A stretch of 64,000 nucleotides of DNA from Glossina fuscipes. Its lineage: Eukaryota; Arthropoda; Insecta; Diptera; Glossinidae. Position 1 is the first letter of the stretch. Each line of letters starts with the position of its first letter. Both the position numbers and the translations under genes were made by a program. The notes beneath the pieces are model-generated. The model did no database searches, was not told where the DNA came from, and worked only from the letters and a program-made list of their open reading frames with translations. Below are positions 1 to 12,482 of the stretch, one piece after another. The DNA lies in the NCBI RefSeq assembly GCF_014805625.2, contig NW_023998415.1, positions 39,602,319 to 39,666,318 of the forward strand, written 5' to 3'.

Positions 1-3000
1 CACGTTGCTTTTTTCGTTAGACTGCCGCTTCACAAAACAAATTTCAGTTTTCATGTTTGATTTAAAGTAGCTTGAGAAAAAGTATATGTGGAACCACAAT
101 GCATCTGATGGATCCGATTTTGCGGAAACAAGACATTTTTATATCTAATACCAGAAAATGAAATACATTCGCTTATTTGTCACCTTCGTCAGTAATGCGT
201 ACTGGAGTTAATTAACGGTAAAGCGAATATAGTTTTAATATTTATCATTGTGAGTAAGCAATATGGAGATGGAGATCCATCTCTCTTGGCATCGCTTTAA
301 TTGTATCGAAACTGTCCGTCTCTTTTCCGTATTCTAGTCTGATTTTTATGCATTTTTAAGCTTAATCGAAGACAGTGGGCCGAGAATATATGCATCCATT
401 TGAAATTATTTTTCTTAATTTTTTCATTTAAAAAATTCCAAAAACAAGAACAAATGAACAGACATACATCATAATAACATGTAATCGGAATCTATGACGC
501 CGTTAGCATAATATCATAATATTCTGAAAAACCGCAACTATTGATTTAAGGACAGCTCTAAGCCTATTCACGCTATCTGTATACGAGGGGATGATGGCAA
601 TACGTTTGCTAGAGCAACATGTACAAAAGTTCGTTTAATCAGTTTAAATTGACACCGGAGGTCATATTCATTAAAGAGTATATTATTATATGCTTGGCTA
701 CTCTCACAATTCGCCCGAGCACAGAAAGACATGTAGTTCTAGAGTTGCCTATATGCATATGTATATGTTGGACATGTACACGCATATATATATATATGCA
801 AATGCATATGTGTTGATATATATGGGCAGATGTACGTTTTCTGATCTCATACAATCTCTTTATGACATTTGTTGATAAGAGTATAAAATATAAACGTACA
901 TCACATTTGAGATAAAGAGAGATATCGTAGATTTCATCATCGGTTCGCGAAAGTACAGTAAGTAAAATAAATGTAAATAAATTTTAATTTACTACCTTGT
1001 ACAGCGGGCAGATAATAATCTTAAGAAAATATATTAAAAATTTGAATATTATTTCATGTTATTATGAACCGCAGTGTTCTCGTAATAAAATATTTTGCTT
1101 TTATTTTGTTTTTTGAAACCTTACAATATTATGCCTATTATAGGCGCATTTGTAACAGTAGCTTTTGTAGCCAAGTTTCGACAACTTTTAAAAATCCCCT
1201 ATTAGTTGAATAGATAGGACGATAGCTACATTGAGTCAAAATCTGAAATTGATTATATATATGTTGTTATAAAATTCGCTTTTCTAAGATACAGTCCGTA
1301 TCACTGGACCGTGGATATTTCGTTCAAGAGAAATACACTTCAAAGTTCTTTCATTTATAATTGCATTCCTTAAATGTAGGATTATTCACAATTTATCTTG
1401 GCCGAACTCTCAGCTCAAATATTCTTCCCCGACTAACTCGCCCTTCCACAAACATTCTAATTATATACATTTTTATAAGCGTGCGACTATACCCTATAAG
1501 CCCATAGTTTTTATATTTAATCCCTGGCTGCTTCTCCCGCCAATCGTTTTCATCGACCCATCAGCTGCATGACGGGCCTGCGAATATGCACTCGGTTTTT
1601 CCTTCTTTAGCGAATTTATTATCTGGAAAAATTACTTAGCTAGAATTAACTGGATTTGGGATTTTCGTAACAATATATATATAGTATATAGTAACACTTT
1701 TTGAGATATTGATTCATTCTATTAACAAAGGATGTGTCGAGGATGAATCAATGCTATCGCCAGAATATATTTTGAAATTCTCTACATTTTAGAAGCTTTT
1801 CTAACCATTGCAAGCGGATTTTTAAGTCAAACTTTTCCTTTTTATTTTTGACCAGTAACTCAAGGAATGTCAATGCGGCAGCCAAAAAGTGCACTAAATA
1901 AAGAAGAGGGGAAAGAGGGAGTAGTGAAGTGTTTAAAGTGAAAATATTTGGAACCACGGAAACGACAATTGCAAGTAGCTAGTACTAACGCGGTTACAGA
2001 ACGTAAAGAGAATCAGATCATTGTTATGTATACAGCGAAGAAGAGGCAAAAAAGCAAACTTGTAGTTAGGACTGGATACACTAAGCAATCACTATTAGAT
2101 CGAGAATGTATAATGTGTTTAGCTCTTAATGTGAAATTCCCGGTTGTAAGAGTGTCGTTACGCTTTGACGTTACAAAAATTGCGCATATGAGATACATAT
2201 CTTTTATCCATTATCCAAGTTAAATTTGCCAAGTGTTGGCAAAGCATACAACGCATTGCACCGGATATCGTGTAAGGGTCAAACTGAATAATCGAATTCA
2301 TTTAGTAAAGTTTTTGCGTCTTCAAAAAAATATATAAGACATGGTATGCAAAAATCACAGCGCAATACGAAATGCCGGCAAATCGTCACCGTTTGAAATA
2401 TACATTGAAATATATATCCCAGGGTTTATATAAGAGCCGCTATTAGCCGATTGATTAATTATGCGATCCCATTTTAATATCGTGCACGAATTAACGATGG
2501 GTATTAATGGATTCGGCCCAAGCCAAATATACTTACCTTCTTACTCTATTTTGTCTTCTTCCTTTATCATTGATAATGTTAGGGAAAAAGTTCTCTTTCA
2601 AGTACGTCCACTTACAAGCTTGTTGATTGTTTTGTTATTGCGGTAGGCAGGCGAGCACATGAAAACGGGGAACGAAAATTTCCTCTTTTTTTTTTTTTTT
2701 TGTTTATATATAAATTGTACATAAGGGATAGAGGTAAAGTAAATACAAATAAAGGAATTTCTCTTTATTTAACCCTCATTTTTTTATACATGTTTCTTTC
2801 TTTAAAGAAATCTATCCTGGGTTTCTTTTCCATTATAATTATTTCGAGGTAGCGCTCTTAACTGCAATAAATATTAATTATACAACTAATAAACGCAAAG
2901 AATTGTATAAATAGGAAGAAAATATTATCTTGGAAAGTAAAGAATTCGTAGAAGTCATTGACTATAACAGGATATAGTTGTGAGTTGCCGTACTGGCAAT

Positions 3001-3952
3001 AGCAGCAGCAGCATAAGCTACTTTTTTGATTTTTACCATAATTTCAATGAATGTAAATTAAAGCATATGTTGGACAGATGAGTGCAGCAAGGGCAAGCTA
3101 TGAAATATACTAAAGATAGTCGTCGGTTTATCTTACTTATAAATAGTGCTCTAGCGAGAAATATGTTACTTAAGCAATATCGGTGCACTTAAAATTTGTA
3201 TAGTTTTTTTTTTTTTTCTATCCTATTTTCTATAGCGTATTTTTAGTTATTCACTGGCTGTCACTTTCAAAAAAGAAGATATCATTTCTCTTACAGACGA
3301 CATCCATGTGCCAATCGGGAATCAGGGAATTCATCAAAGCTGAACAAGAATTTCTATTTTTAATATTAAAGTTACATATTCACAAAACAAAGTTACATAT
3401 ACACGAATCAATCGGAAAGAATGCTAGATCGCGTTATTAATCAAAACTCCTCACTACGTTTACATATCTAAATAAATTGGTGCTATGGGCCAGACAAAGA
3501 AACTTTTAGGTTTAATATTACTATACGTAAAACTTTACTTCTTTTCCATTGGTTTATGAAAATTTAATTCGTTTTGGCAACTATTAGATGTCGTAAATTT
3601 AGATGAATAGCATAGAAGGATTTTGAGTGCGATAAAGTATTTCCGACTGAAAGGCAAGAGCCTTCAACGCTGCAAAGAAATGCTAATTGGATAAAACGAA
3701 CCCAATGAGAAATGTGAGATGATGTGCTTTTCCACTAGGTAGTGCCATCTATATGCAGTTTATATCTTTTTTTAATATTAGCTTTTCGAGAGCTACTTAG
3801 AAATAGATCGATTTTTACTGTTAACATATCACGTATTACAGGAACTATTATTTAATTAAAATTTAATATAATCTAATTTTCGAACAACGCAATGAAAAAG
3901 TTTTCTAAGCCCCCTCTCGCTCTTATTCTCTTTCAAAATATATACATACTAC

Positions 3953-3955
<3 letters not shown>
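1..3955. other. AT-rich non-coding stretch, no gene recognised
   Basis: Both strands were read. Open frames are at most 91 codons (for example + strand 1948-2223), have no recognisable motif and are not clustered as exons would be. Short poly(T) tracts lie near 2683-2701 and 3207-3219. A small palindrome, GCCTAT-T-ATAGGC, lies at 1133-1145. Nothing else is supportable. Confidence 0.6.

Positions 3956-3989
<34 letters not shown>
3956..3989. repeat. (TA)n microsatellite
   Basis: Uninterrupted TA dinucleotide run of about 17 units, in a TA-rich setting. Confidence 0.95.
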
Positions 3990-3991
<2 letters not shown>

Positions 3992-5131
3992 TATTCGGTT
4001 TATTATATCGAATAATGTGTTTGAATGAGATTTAAATCAACCTCAGGAAAACCGAAAATCTCTATATAGTTTTTCTTTTGTATCTAACTTATATATTGAT
4101 CTGAATTCCGACAGAATTGAAACTTTAGATAAAGTATTTGTATTATAATGGCTAATCGACTGTGCCAAAAAAAGTTGCCCCATGATTATTCTATATACAT
4201 ATATATGGATTTAATATAATGGGTATGCAAAATTCGCTTCATGACGGGCACAACTTACTCGGTTAAATTATAAACATTTCAAACGTAAAAGAATTTCCGA
4301 GAACATATAATACATATTGTATAAAGGTGCTGAAGTATTGGATGGTTGTTAAGAACTCTGAAACTATTTATATTTACACGCGCTCATATACCGTATACAT
4401 GCATATGTATATATATATATATATGAATAAATTGGTTGAGCTTGTATGAACATAATAGAGAAATAAATAACAATACACAGATATTTCATCAATCCATAAT
4501 TGTGTACAACACTCGCACACTTGTATATCTATCTATATACATATATAAAAGAACATATATACAAACGAAATGTATGCACATACTTGAGAGACCATCAAGT
4601 TCAGACAAAGGAGAGTATGAGTGACTATGTGAGTGCGGTTACATTTAAATGTGTGAGTGTGCGCGCCTGAGTGCGTGTATATTCGTTTGCGTGTGGGTGA
4701 ATGCATTACATTATCAGTTAGTGTGTATATAAATGCTTCAATAATTCCTATACATCACTATATATGTGTACGTGTTTCTGGTTACGTTGATGTTATTATG
4801 CGTGACTTGAATTCAATATTAATTCTGAGTTTCTTTCTCTTTCTCACTATTTCACGAATGGTTCTCTTTGCATTCCTTTTTTTACATGTGGATTTCTTTT
4901 TTATTTTTTTTTCTTTTTCCAACTTATTTGTTATCAATCGTAGTGGCGTTTTTCATTAATTCTTGTTTTTTTTTTTTTTTTTCTTCTCTTCTTTTTCTTT
5001 CTTTCTATAGATCGCTCGCACATATGTATTAAAGCTACTATTGGATACGTGCGTTCATCAGTAACTTTTCGCAAGTCAACTCTGCTTATTATGCGTTTTG
5101 AATTGATAAACCCATATATACTTGATTATCT

Positions 5132-5134
<3 letters not shown>
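3990..5134. other. TA- and T-rich non-coding stretch
   Basis: Contains short TA-rich runs (about 4198-4206 and 4408-4424), alternating purine-pyrimidine sequence rich in GTGT and GTAT, and T-rich tracts around 4880-5010. The 100-codon frame on the + strand at 4657-4959 is phenylalanine-rich because it reads through these T tracts. I do not regard it as a gene. Confidence 0.6.

Positions 5135-5165
<31 letters not shown>
5135..5165. repeat. (TC)n microsatellite
   Basis: TC dinucleotide run of about 15 units. Confidence 0.95.
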
Positions 5166-5169
<4 letters not shown>

Positions 5170-8100
5170 AGGTCTTTTCGTTATATTCTACGTGTAATTG
5201 AAATCAAACTAGTCGCCGCAGTGGGGAAAGAGAAAAATAAATAATTAAATGAATCATAAATTTAATGAAGTGAGCAGAGTTTATACATTATATTGAACTT
5301 TTAAAGATAAAAGTTGAAAGTATTCTTTATAAAGCGTCAAAAAACTGATACCACCATAGGTATTATTATATATATTTTTGGAAAACTTGACACGCTATCA
5401 ATAAGCTATCGACAATGTTTTCTTTGCACTTCTTTTATATGTAATTTTTTAACAATTTCTTAAGCAATTACTTACTAGCTGTAATTTGCATAATTTACTC
5501 GCTTTTCGGCCTTCAATCATCAACAGTTTACCACATCACAATATTACAAGTCACAATTAAAATCGGTTATCAGGATAGATTTAACGATTTTGTTTCCTAA
5601 AATTAATCATTTTGGCTTGTTTTTTTTTTCACACAAACACCGTAAAATTACAATGCGATATTTGTGCGGAATTTCCCGCTCAATGCATTCCAAATTGATA
5701 TTTTCATTTTACATTTGCTTAAAGAAGCTGCAAATTTTCTCAACTGGAAAAATGAGTTCAACAAGGACTTTCTGTTACATTCTGGTGTTACCAACCAAAT
5801 AACACAAATGTGTTGAATCGCGTATATCGAGAAGCTCGAAATATCAACCTCAATCGATCTGTCTGATTCGAATGACAAAATCAAGAAAGTGATTGAATGC
5901 GATATTTGACAAATGACTAAAAAGGTGAACGTATCTTCTGAGCCCATTCGTACCGGTTTAATTGAAAATTTACTTATGAAATTGATTGCAGTGCGGATGT
6001 AAGATTTTTAACAAAAAGAAAAAAAAAAAAAAAAAACCCGATTGGATTGATCAAGTACACTCTTACACTTTCTAGGAGGCTTTTCGGTTTTCGCATAATT
6101 ACCTAAGTAAATCTACCATTGCGAGAAAAATGTTTCCAGTGTATTGAAGATGTGAAAGAAAGTTTTCTGAAATCTTCTCAATAGGGCAAGCGTTAGCTCA
6201 AAACGTTGGCTTGGCTTTATTTATTTTTTTTTTTTTTGGTATGTTGAATGGATATGGACTAAGCCAATAAATTTGTGGCTTATATGTCCAGATAATAAAC
6301 TATCGTAATTTTTGGTCACAATTATGTACAAAAAGTGACAATGCTTGGCTTTATTGCAAACAATACGATCTGCATCTTTTAAATAGCGTACCTAAAGCGA
6401 CAATGCCTATATTGGAAAGCAAAGACAGAGATCACAAACTGTATTACGGGCACTTTAGAATAAAAGCATCTGAGAAGTTAAGCACAATATAATAATTATT
6501 ATGAGATCTCTAGAGCGCAATACTTCTTTCAAATACATATTTTGAGCAGTCTTTTCGTTTTTATATAGATGGCAATGTCGTCATTAGCTATAAACAGCGT
6601 CATTAACCTTAAACTGAAGTCATGACAACTACACTGAAACTGCATTTACAAAAAAAAAAAAAAAAAAAAAGAAAATTGTGGTTTTTTTTACCTCAGTTTG
6701 CTTTAAGAGTTTTTTTTTTTAGCCCAACATATCAGACATAAATTGTCACATGTGAAAACATGCGGTCTTGTCCATCTTATATCTACTTTAACTTCAGCTG
6801 TTATTTGCTTATATTCGGATACATTCTTCACTGGTTGTTCATTTTTATGAGATTCATTTAAGTTCACTACTTCCTACTCGTCATTACAAATGTCATTCGA
6901 CCACCTTCCAGTTTTCAAACAATTTATTCGTTATTACCTACCTTCTCTAAGACTCGAAAATAGGAATAGGAATAGAAATAAATTTTGTCAATTCAAATTG
7001 GTTGCGTCTACTACGTACATGATGCGTTGTACTGGTGCCATTGGCGTTTGTACGGTGTAACTTGCAACAGTTTACAAAGGCTCTCATTCAATGCATATCA
7101 AATTCTTAAGAGATGATTGTCATTTACTGCATTACATGTTCTTTAGTTTTTAACTGGGTTAAGCTGAAAATTTTATCAGCCGAAGTTAACGAAACGATAA
7201 GGTTAACTTAGGTGGGAATGATAATGCAATAAGCAATGAAATAGCTAAGAAGTACTTTGCGAGATTTCGTTAAAAAAAATTTTAGTCTTCAAATGGAGGT
7301 CGGTCCGCCACTAGCGAAAGCAAAGCAGGAATGCAATTTGGTCGGGGAAAATATCCCGATTGCGGCATATTCTCCAAGTCTGTTTCCTACTAAATAGTAT
7401 TGATTCAAATCGAATCGCAATCATATTTAGCAGATCATCTTTAGCATCATTTGGACATATCGAGTAGTAAGCCGTGTAACAAGTAGTATCTTGTTAAAAA
7501 AGTTGAATTTTATCAACAAATGAACAAAACTTATTAGTAGTCCGAACAGTTTGTTCGATTTTTTTCTGCAATGTATTTTCCTTGAAGGTGAATGAATTTA
7601 AAAGCAATTAATTTGAAAATTGTTAGCACATGATTATGGATGCCTTTGGTGTTTCGGAAAAAAGGGAAAAAGGAAAAAAAAAAAAAAACTATTCGTTTGA
7701 AATTAATCCATTATTTCATTTTATCTATTTTCCATTAAATCAACCTTATTATCCTGCATTATCCATTCGGCATGCACGTAAATGTATTTGCAACACATGC
7801 AACATGTCTAACATGTGACCACTTATATAACCTGAGAGTTGTGTAATTACATTATTAGCGTCACTGATTACCGGACTTTGTGTTCGTTTAGTTTATTGGT
7901 TGGATTTAATAGATTCGATAGGATGGAATTGAATGCACCTGCGTGTGTGTTTTCGTTGGAAAGAAAAATTACTGTGAGGAAAAAAAAAACAAAAAACGGC
8001 AGAGAGAGTTGCGTTCACATCACTTGACAAACGTTAAATTCAATTGTCATAGGTAAGTTATTTGTTCACATGCCAACAACAAAAATTTATCGAATTTTGT

Positions 8101-8642
8101 CCACTTTAAGGTTTAGTTACGAAATATTAATGATGAGATTTTGTAATAATTTTCAAGGTCACATAAGTTTAGACTCGAATGGGCTAAATTGGCGCAGAAG
8201 CTTAAACGTATCGCATTACGTCTCATACTAAAACCATGTAGAGAGTCAAACAAACGCGACTAAATCGTTTTCTAATTACAAATCGAATAAGAATCGAATA
8301 TGCACGTTAAGTTGAACTTCTGAATGACACAAACGGTATAACACAATATATACAAACCGATCTTCAATGTTTGCAGCATAGTAAAACAAAAAAGAAGCCG
8401 CTTCGGCTGTGAACGAATGTTTTATAAAAAAAGACAACCTTTATCTTATAAAAAAGTATAAAAAAAAAATGAAATTCCCATACATGATTCTATATAGAGT
8501 GGATGTGGTTGATTTTCTTGCATTGTTATACATGCATTGATTATTTCTTTTTACAACTAATCACTCAACTCGTGCTCCTTATACGTGACGATCGGGGATA
8601 GTCAGAGAGAAGCGGGGAAAGGGAGAAGGAAAGCATGTTAAT

Positions 8643-8644
<2 letters not shown>
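5166..8644. other. AT-rich non-coding stretch, no gene recognised
   Basis: Poly(A) tracts occur near 6018-6036, 6650-6670 and 7674-7688, and a poly(T) tract near 6225-6237. Open frames of 62-99 codons on both strands lack recognisable domains. Around 7290-7390 base composition is more even, but no coherent protein could be read in any frame. Confidence 0.55.

Positions 8645-8675
<31 letters not shown>
8645..8675. repeat. (GT)n microsatellite
   Basis: GT dinucleotide run of about 15 units. Confidence 0.95.
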
Positions 8676-8677
<2 letters not shown>

Positions 8678-9680
8678 TGTGCCTAATCGGTTAGTATTCT
8701 GTATTTACCGACCGGGCTATATTGAGCGAACAGTAACAGTATGACCAAATATGATCTATTGTATTGAGATCTGAACCCGGGAGCAACGTGATTTTAATCT
8801 ACCTACCCATCATGTTGAGCAAAGAATGCAATTCTTGCGCCTTTGAAATCAGAGATTTTTTTGGTTTATGTTGTACCTTACATATTATCCATTGAGGAAT
8901 CTTTTCCTTTTTTCATACTAATATCTGAGCAAAATAATTGCTGGCTGATATTTACCTCAGATATTTTAGGGACGGACGCGCCACCATCGATTCAAAATTT
9001 GATATAGATCGTAAAAATATACGTATATATATATATATATATATATTGTATAGCGCCTTTAAAAGCTACTTTTGAATATTGCAAACGTTTTGATAAAATG
9101 AATATGCTTCCAAGCTGCATTGATGAGTATAAAAACGCGGACAAATGCGGTTGACCACAAATGCAAACAACAAACATATATCTTCATATGTTATTGTATG
9201 AATGCGTTCCGTATAGCCCAGCCGCCACACACGTACATAACACAGGTTACGAAAATATAAAACATTCAATAAAAGTGAATGGAATGCATGAACCGGTGAA
9301 AAAAAAAAAAAAAAAAAAATTGACATTTATACGCTTCACTTATTAAAGTTGGATATAATAGACTTTTGATATAACATTCTCTGCGTTATATTGTATCGCA
9401 TTCAACCGTGGTAGACCCATTAATGATGGGTGAGTGGGCGAATGAAAATGTACAAGCGAGAGTCCGTCAGACGGCAGGCCTGGTTCTGTGTACGAAGAAA
9501 GAAAGGCAGTGACGGTAGAAAACCACAGAACGTGTATACAGGAAGGAACAAGGAGAAAAAAAGAAAAAAAAACCAGTAGATTGTCAGTTTGCATGAGGGT
9601 TTGTATGAAGCTGTAGTGAAATAGGCAACACGGGGACCAATAGCAATAACACCAAGAGCAACATGACTACCACCAACACT

Positions 9681-9681
<1 letters not shown>
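8676..9681. other. Non-coding stretch with (AT)n run and poly(A)
   Basis: Holds an AT run at 9024-9046 and a poly(A) tract near 9299-9319. A short string around 9076-9104 (TTGCAAACGTTTTGATAAAATG) resembles part of the fly repeat copy near 20618-20640. It may be a small fragment of that family but is too short to call. Confidence 0.5.
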
Positions 9682-9712
<31 letters not shown>

Positions 9713-9740
9713 TATCATCGTCATCATTATCATCATCGTC
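9682..9740. repeat. (ATC)n microsatellite, interrupted
   Basis: About 20 trinucleotide units, mostly CAT/ATC, with point changes to ATT and GTC in the right half. It does not sit inside a supported coding frame. Confidence 0.95.
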
Positions 9741-12074
9741 ACTGGCTGTGATATTTACCAGATTTTTGTGTTCACATCAATCCAATATAGCAATGGTTTT
9801 GCACTGTGCTGAATGAGCCGTATGTGAATGTATGCAATGCAAATGCAAATCGAAATGTGAATATCGATGTATATACCTATGTACTGCGTATGTATATGTA
9901 TAGCGCGTTTTTAGCGTTATACACTGTTTGTCGTTCTGCTGTTTTGGTTATTTGAACTGTATATGAAATTGTTTTTGCCATGTAAACGGCAATCCTTGTT
10001 TTGGTCGACCTATTCATGCCTTTAATATCGCACGCCCAAAGGCTGAGACCTACACATAACTATTCTTTTCTTCTGTATAATCAAATCAGAAATATACTCT
10101 TAAATAATTTGACAGTGATTTCCGCTTATCCGTTTGTTTCTTTTTCGTTCGTTTGTTTCTGTTCCTTAAATTTTTCCCTTTTTTGGATTTTCATTTGCGA
10201 TATTATATGCATTAGGATCCCGTGAATGCGCATCGTTTTGCTATTTGTCCGAAATCGTTTATATCACACTTCTAAACTCAAATTTTCAAAATAAAATTTT
10301 AAACAAATCGCGCTCTACCCTCTGGAGAAATGAAAAATACACTAAAATACGAGTTTCGCTTATTCGCATCAGCAAATACAAATTAAATGCCTAGCAACCG
10401 GCTATCACATATATTATTGACAGTGTTACCAGCACATAAAAACGATTCAATTCAATAGAGAGAAAGTAGTGAACACAATTTGAAAAATTTATTTTTTAGT
10501 TATTTTTTACTTAAACGAACTAAATATTTTCTTACTAATACAGATCGTCACTTAATTTAGCTTACTCTGCCTAATTGATTATTCGAATTGTAATGATTCC
10601 CATAAGAGTTTCGTAAAAATTTATCTGATTACGTCAGATTTCTAATACAACAAGCGAGCAAAAATTCAAAACATTTTTTTAACACTTGACCAAAAGGGAA
10701 AAACCTCTCCATATATATATATATATATGTATATATAAAAGGAGTAAGGAGTACGTAGAGTTATTGTCAACATGTTTACTAACTTACCGTATTTACGATA
10801 ATAGGATGTGGTGTTACTTACGCCGCACAAAGGGTTACTTTCAAGCTTTTCAACTTAAGTTTCAGTAAAGTAGTGTACCATTTCTTCTCATGAGGTATTT
10901 ATAACTATTTACTTTGGCTTCACGTCTATGGTTATCGGAATTATATTTTAAAATCCATGTATTTGCAATATTTGCAATAACTACGATATGTCGGATAATT
11001 TACTGATGATATATAAATAATAGTAAAATGATTGGGTATCAAAGATTCGACGCCAACCACATGTAATCTTGTTCTTCATTTTATTTTTATTTATTTTTTT
11101 TTTTTGCTTTTTCGTTTTTCTTTCTGTCTTCTGTTGCGTTAGTGTTTTAAATACTCGCCAGGACTTTATAGTGATTTCAACTGATTTTTTGGATTTTTGT
11201 TTTTTTTTTTTTTTTCCTTTTTCGTTCCTTTTGTAACGTTCCGTTGTTTAATGTCCATGATACGGTAAACTCAAGCTCTGATTGCATCCCACTCTTGTGA
11301 GTGATAGTTACTGTTATTGTTGTGGTGCAAGTTTGTTGTCTACATTTGCATAACCAATCAGTTGGGTAATTGTAATTGTTTTTTTCTTTTTTCTTTTTTT
11401 TTTCTACTTTAATTTTTCCGAGGTTTTTTCGCCTCCGTTTTTCCGACCGAGTGTGTGTTGATGGGTGATTGATCTATGAAGCGCGCGTTTGACTATGCGT
11501 GTGTGTTTTTGCCTCCGTGCATAATCAATCATATCATGCCGGTTTGCAGATTGTCTGACGCAGGCCAGAATATCATTTTTGTCCATCTTTTCTCTTCATC
11601 TCTTCTGTGTTTTTACGCATTTGTTTTTTTTTTCTTTTTTTTTTTTTTTTGATTTTCATTTTCTTCTTCGAATTTGCTTTCATTAGCGAATTTAATTTTC
11701 ACTCCGTCACCCCATCCGTTTGGATTGTATTCAATATTCAATAAGAGAACAACAGCCACTTCGTTGAATAAATCTTGAAAATGTATTTAAACAATTGCTC
11801 TCAACTTATGATACAATCTTTTTATATCTAATCAAAATTTAGTGAAAGGCTGTTCGAATATCTTCTACAAGAATGTGGGAACAAAATGCGGTTTTATTAA
11901 GAGAAAGTAAGAAGAGACAAAGAACAAATCGTCCCCCATATGCGCTAATTTAAAATTCTGTTTTGCTGCACTGCAATTGCAACCCTGTTAGGACGGGTTT
12001 TCTATATAACATTATAAGCTTTGTTGCCAAAAGCAGCTTACTGCACTGCCATTGCAACAGTGTAATTCGTCTAA
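9741..12074. other. AT-rich non-coding stretch, no gene recognised
   Basis: T-rich tracts lie near 11094-11105, 11201-11215, 11393-11403 and 11624-11650. A short TA run lies at about 10712-10735. Two overlapping ATGCAAAT octamers lie at 9837-9850 and are reported as a finding. Open frames of 60-90 codons are unsupported. Confidence 0.55.
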
Positions 12075-12136
12075 ATTTTACTTTTATATACATATACACA
12101 CATATACATATACATATATATATATAAATACATATA

Positions 12137-12181
<45 letters not shown>
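12075..12181. repeat. TA/CATA-rich microsatellite cluster
   Basis: Begins with imperfect CATATA units and ends in a pure AT run (about 12138-12181). Long Tyr-Ile frames on the minus strand in this interval are translations of the repeat. Confidence 0.95.
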
Positions 12182-12183
<2 letters not shown>

Positions 12184-12430
12184 TGAAACATTGCATATGG
12201 ACGCATACGCATGCATACACACGAATACATTGTATATATTCGTCTAAAATAGAACAACAAAAGTTCATGCTAAACAAAACAGCTTATTTGGTTTTACGAG
12301 CAGAGAGAGAATTGGTTTTAACAATAATGCACACACACATACACACACACAGCAACACATAAACACACATAGCAACCGTAAACCAACTTGTTAGCCAATG
12401 AATAGAGTTGAATCGAACCGAACTTTCCCT

Positions 12431-12482
12431 CTTGGAATGGTAGAAAACCTCAATTTTACGCTTGAATTTTCTACCATTCAAG
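12431..12482. other. Imperfect inverted repeat (hairpin), 21-23 bp arms
   Basis: Left arm 12431-12453 and right arm 12462-12482 are complementary around an 8-nt loop. A 13-bp core pairs perfectly (GAATGGTAGAAAA with TTTTCTACCATTC, once a one-base shift is allowed at the base). There is one small bulge on each side of the core. The size is near the lower end for a pre-miRNA, but no known microRNA was recognised. It may equally be a remnant of a small inverted-repeat transposon. Confidence 0.6.

Noticed and set aside
12071..12277. Tyr-Ile-rich frames on the minus strand
   Set aside because: They read through a TA microsatellite, as do similar frames at 51223-51525 and 58748-59068.
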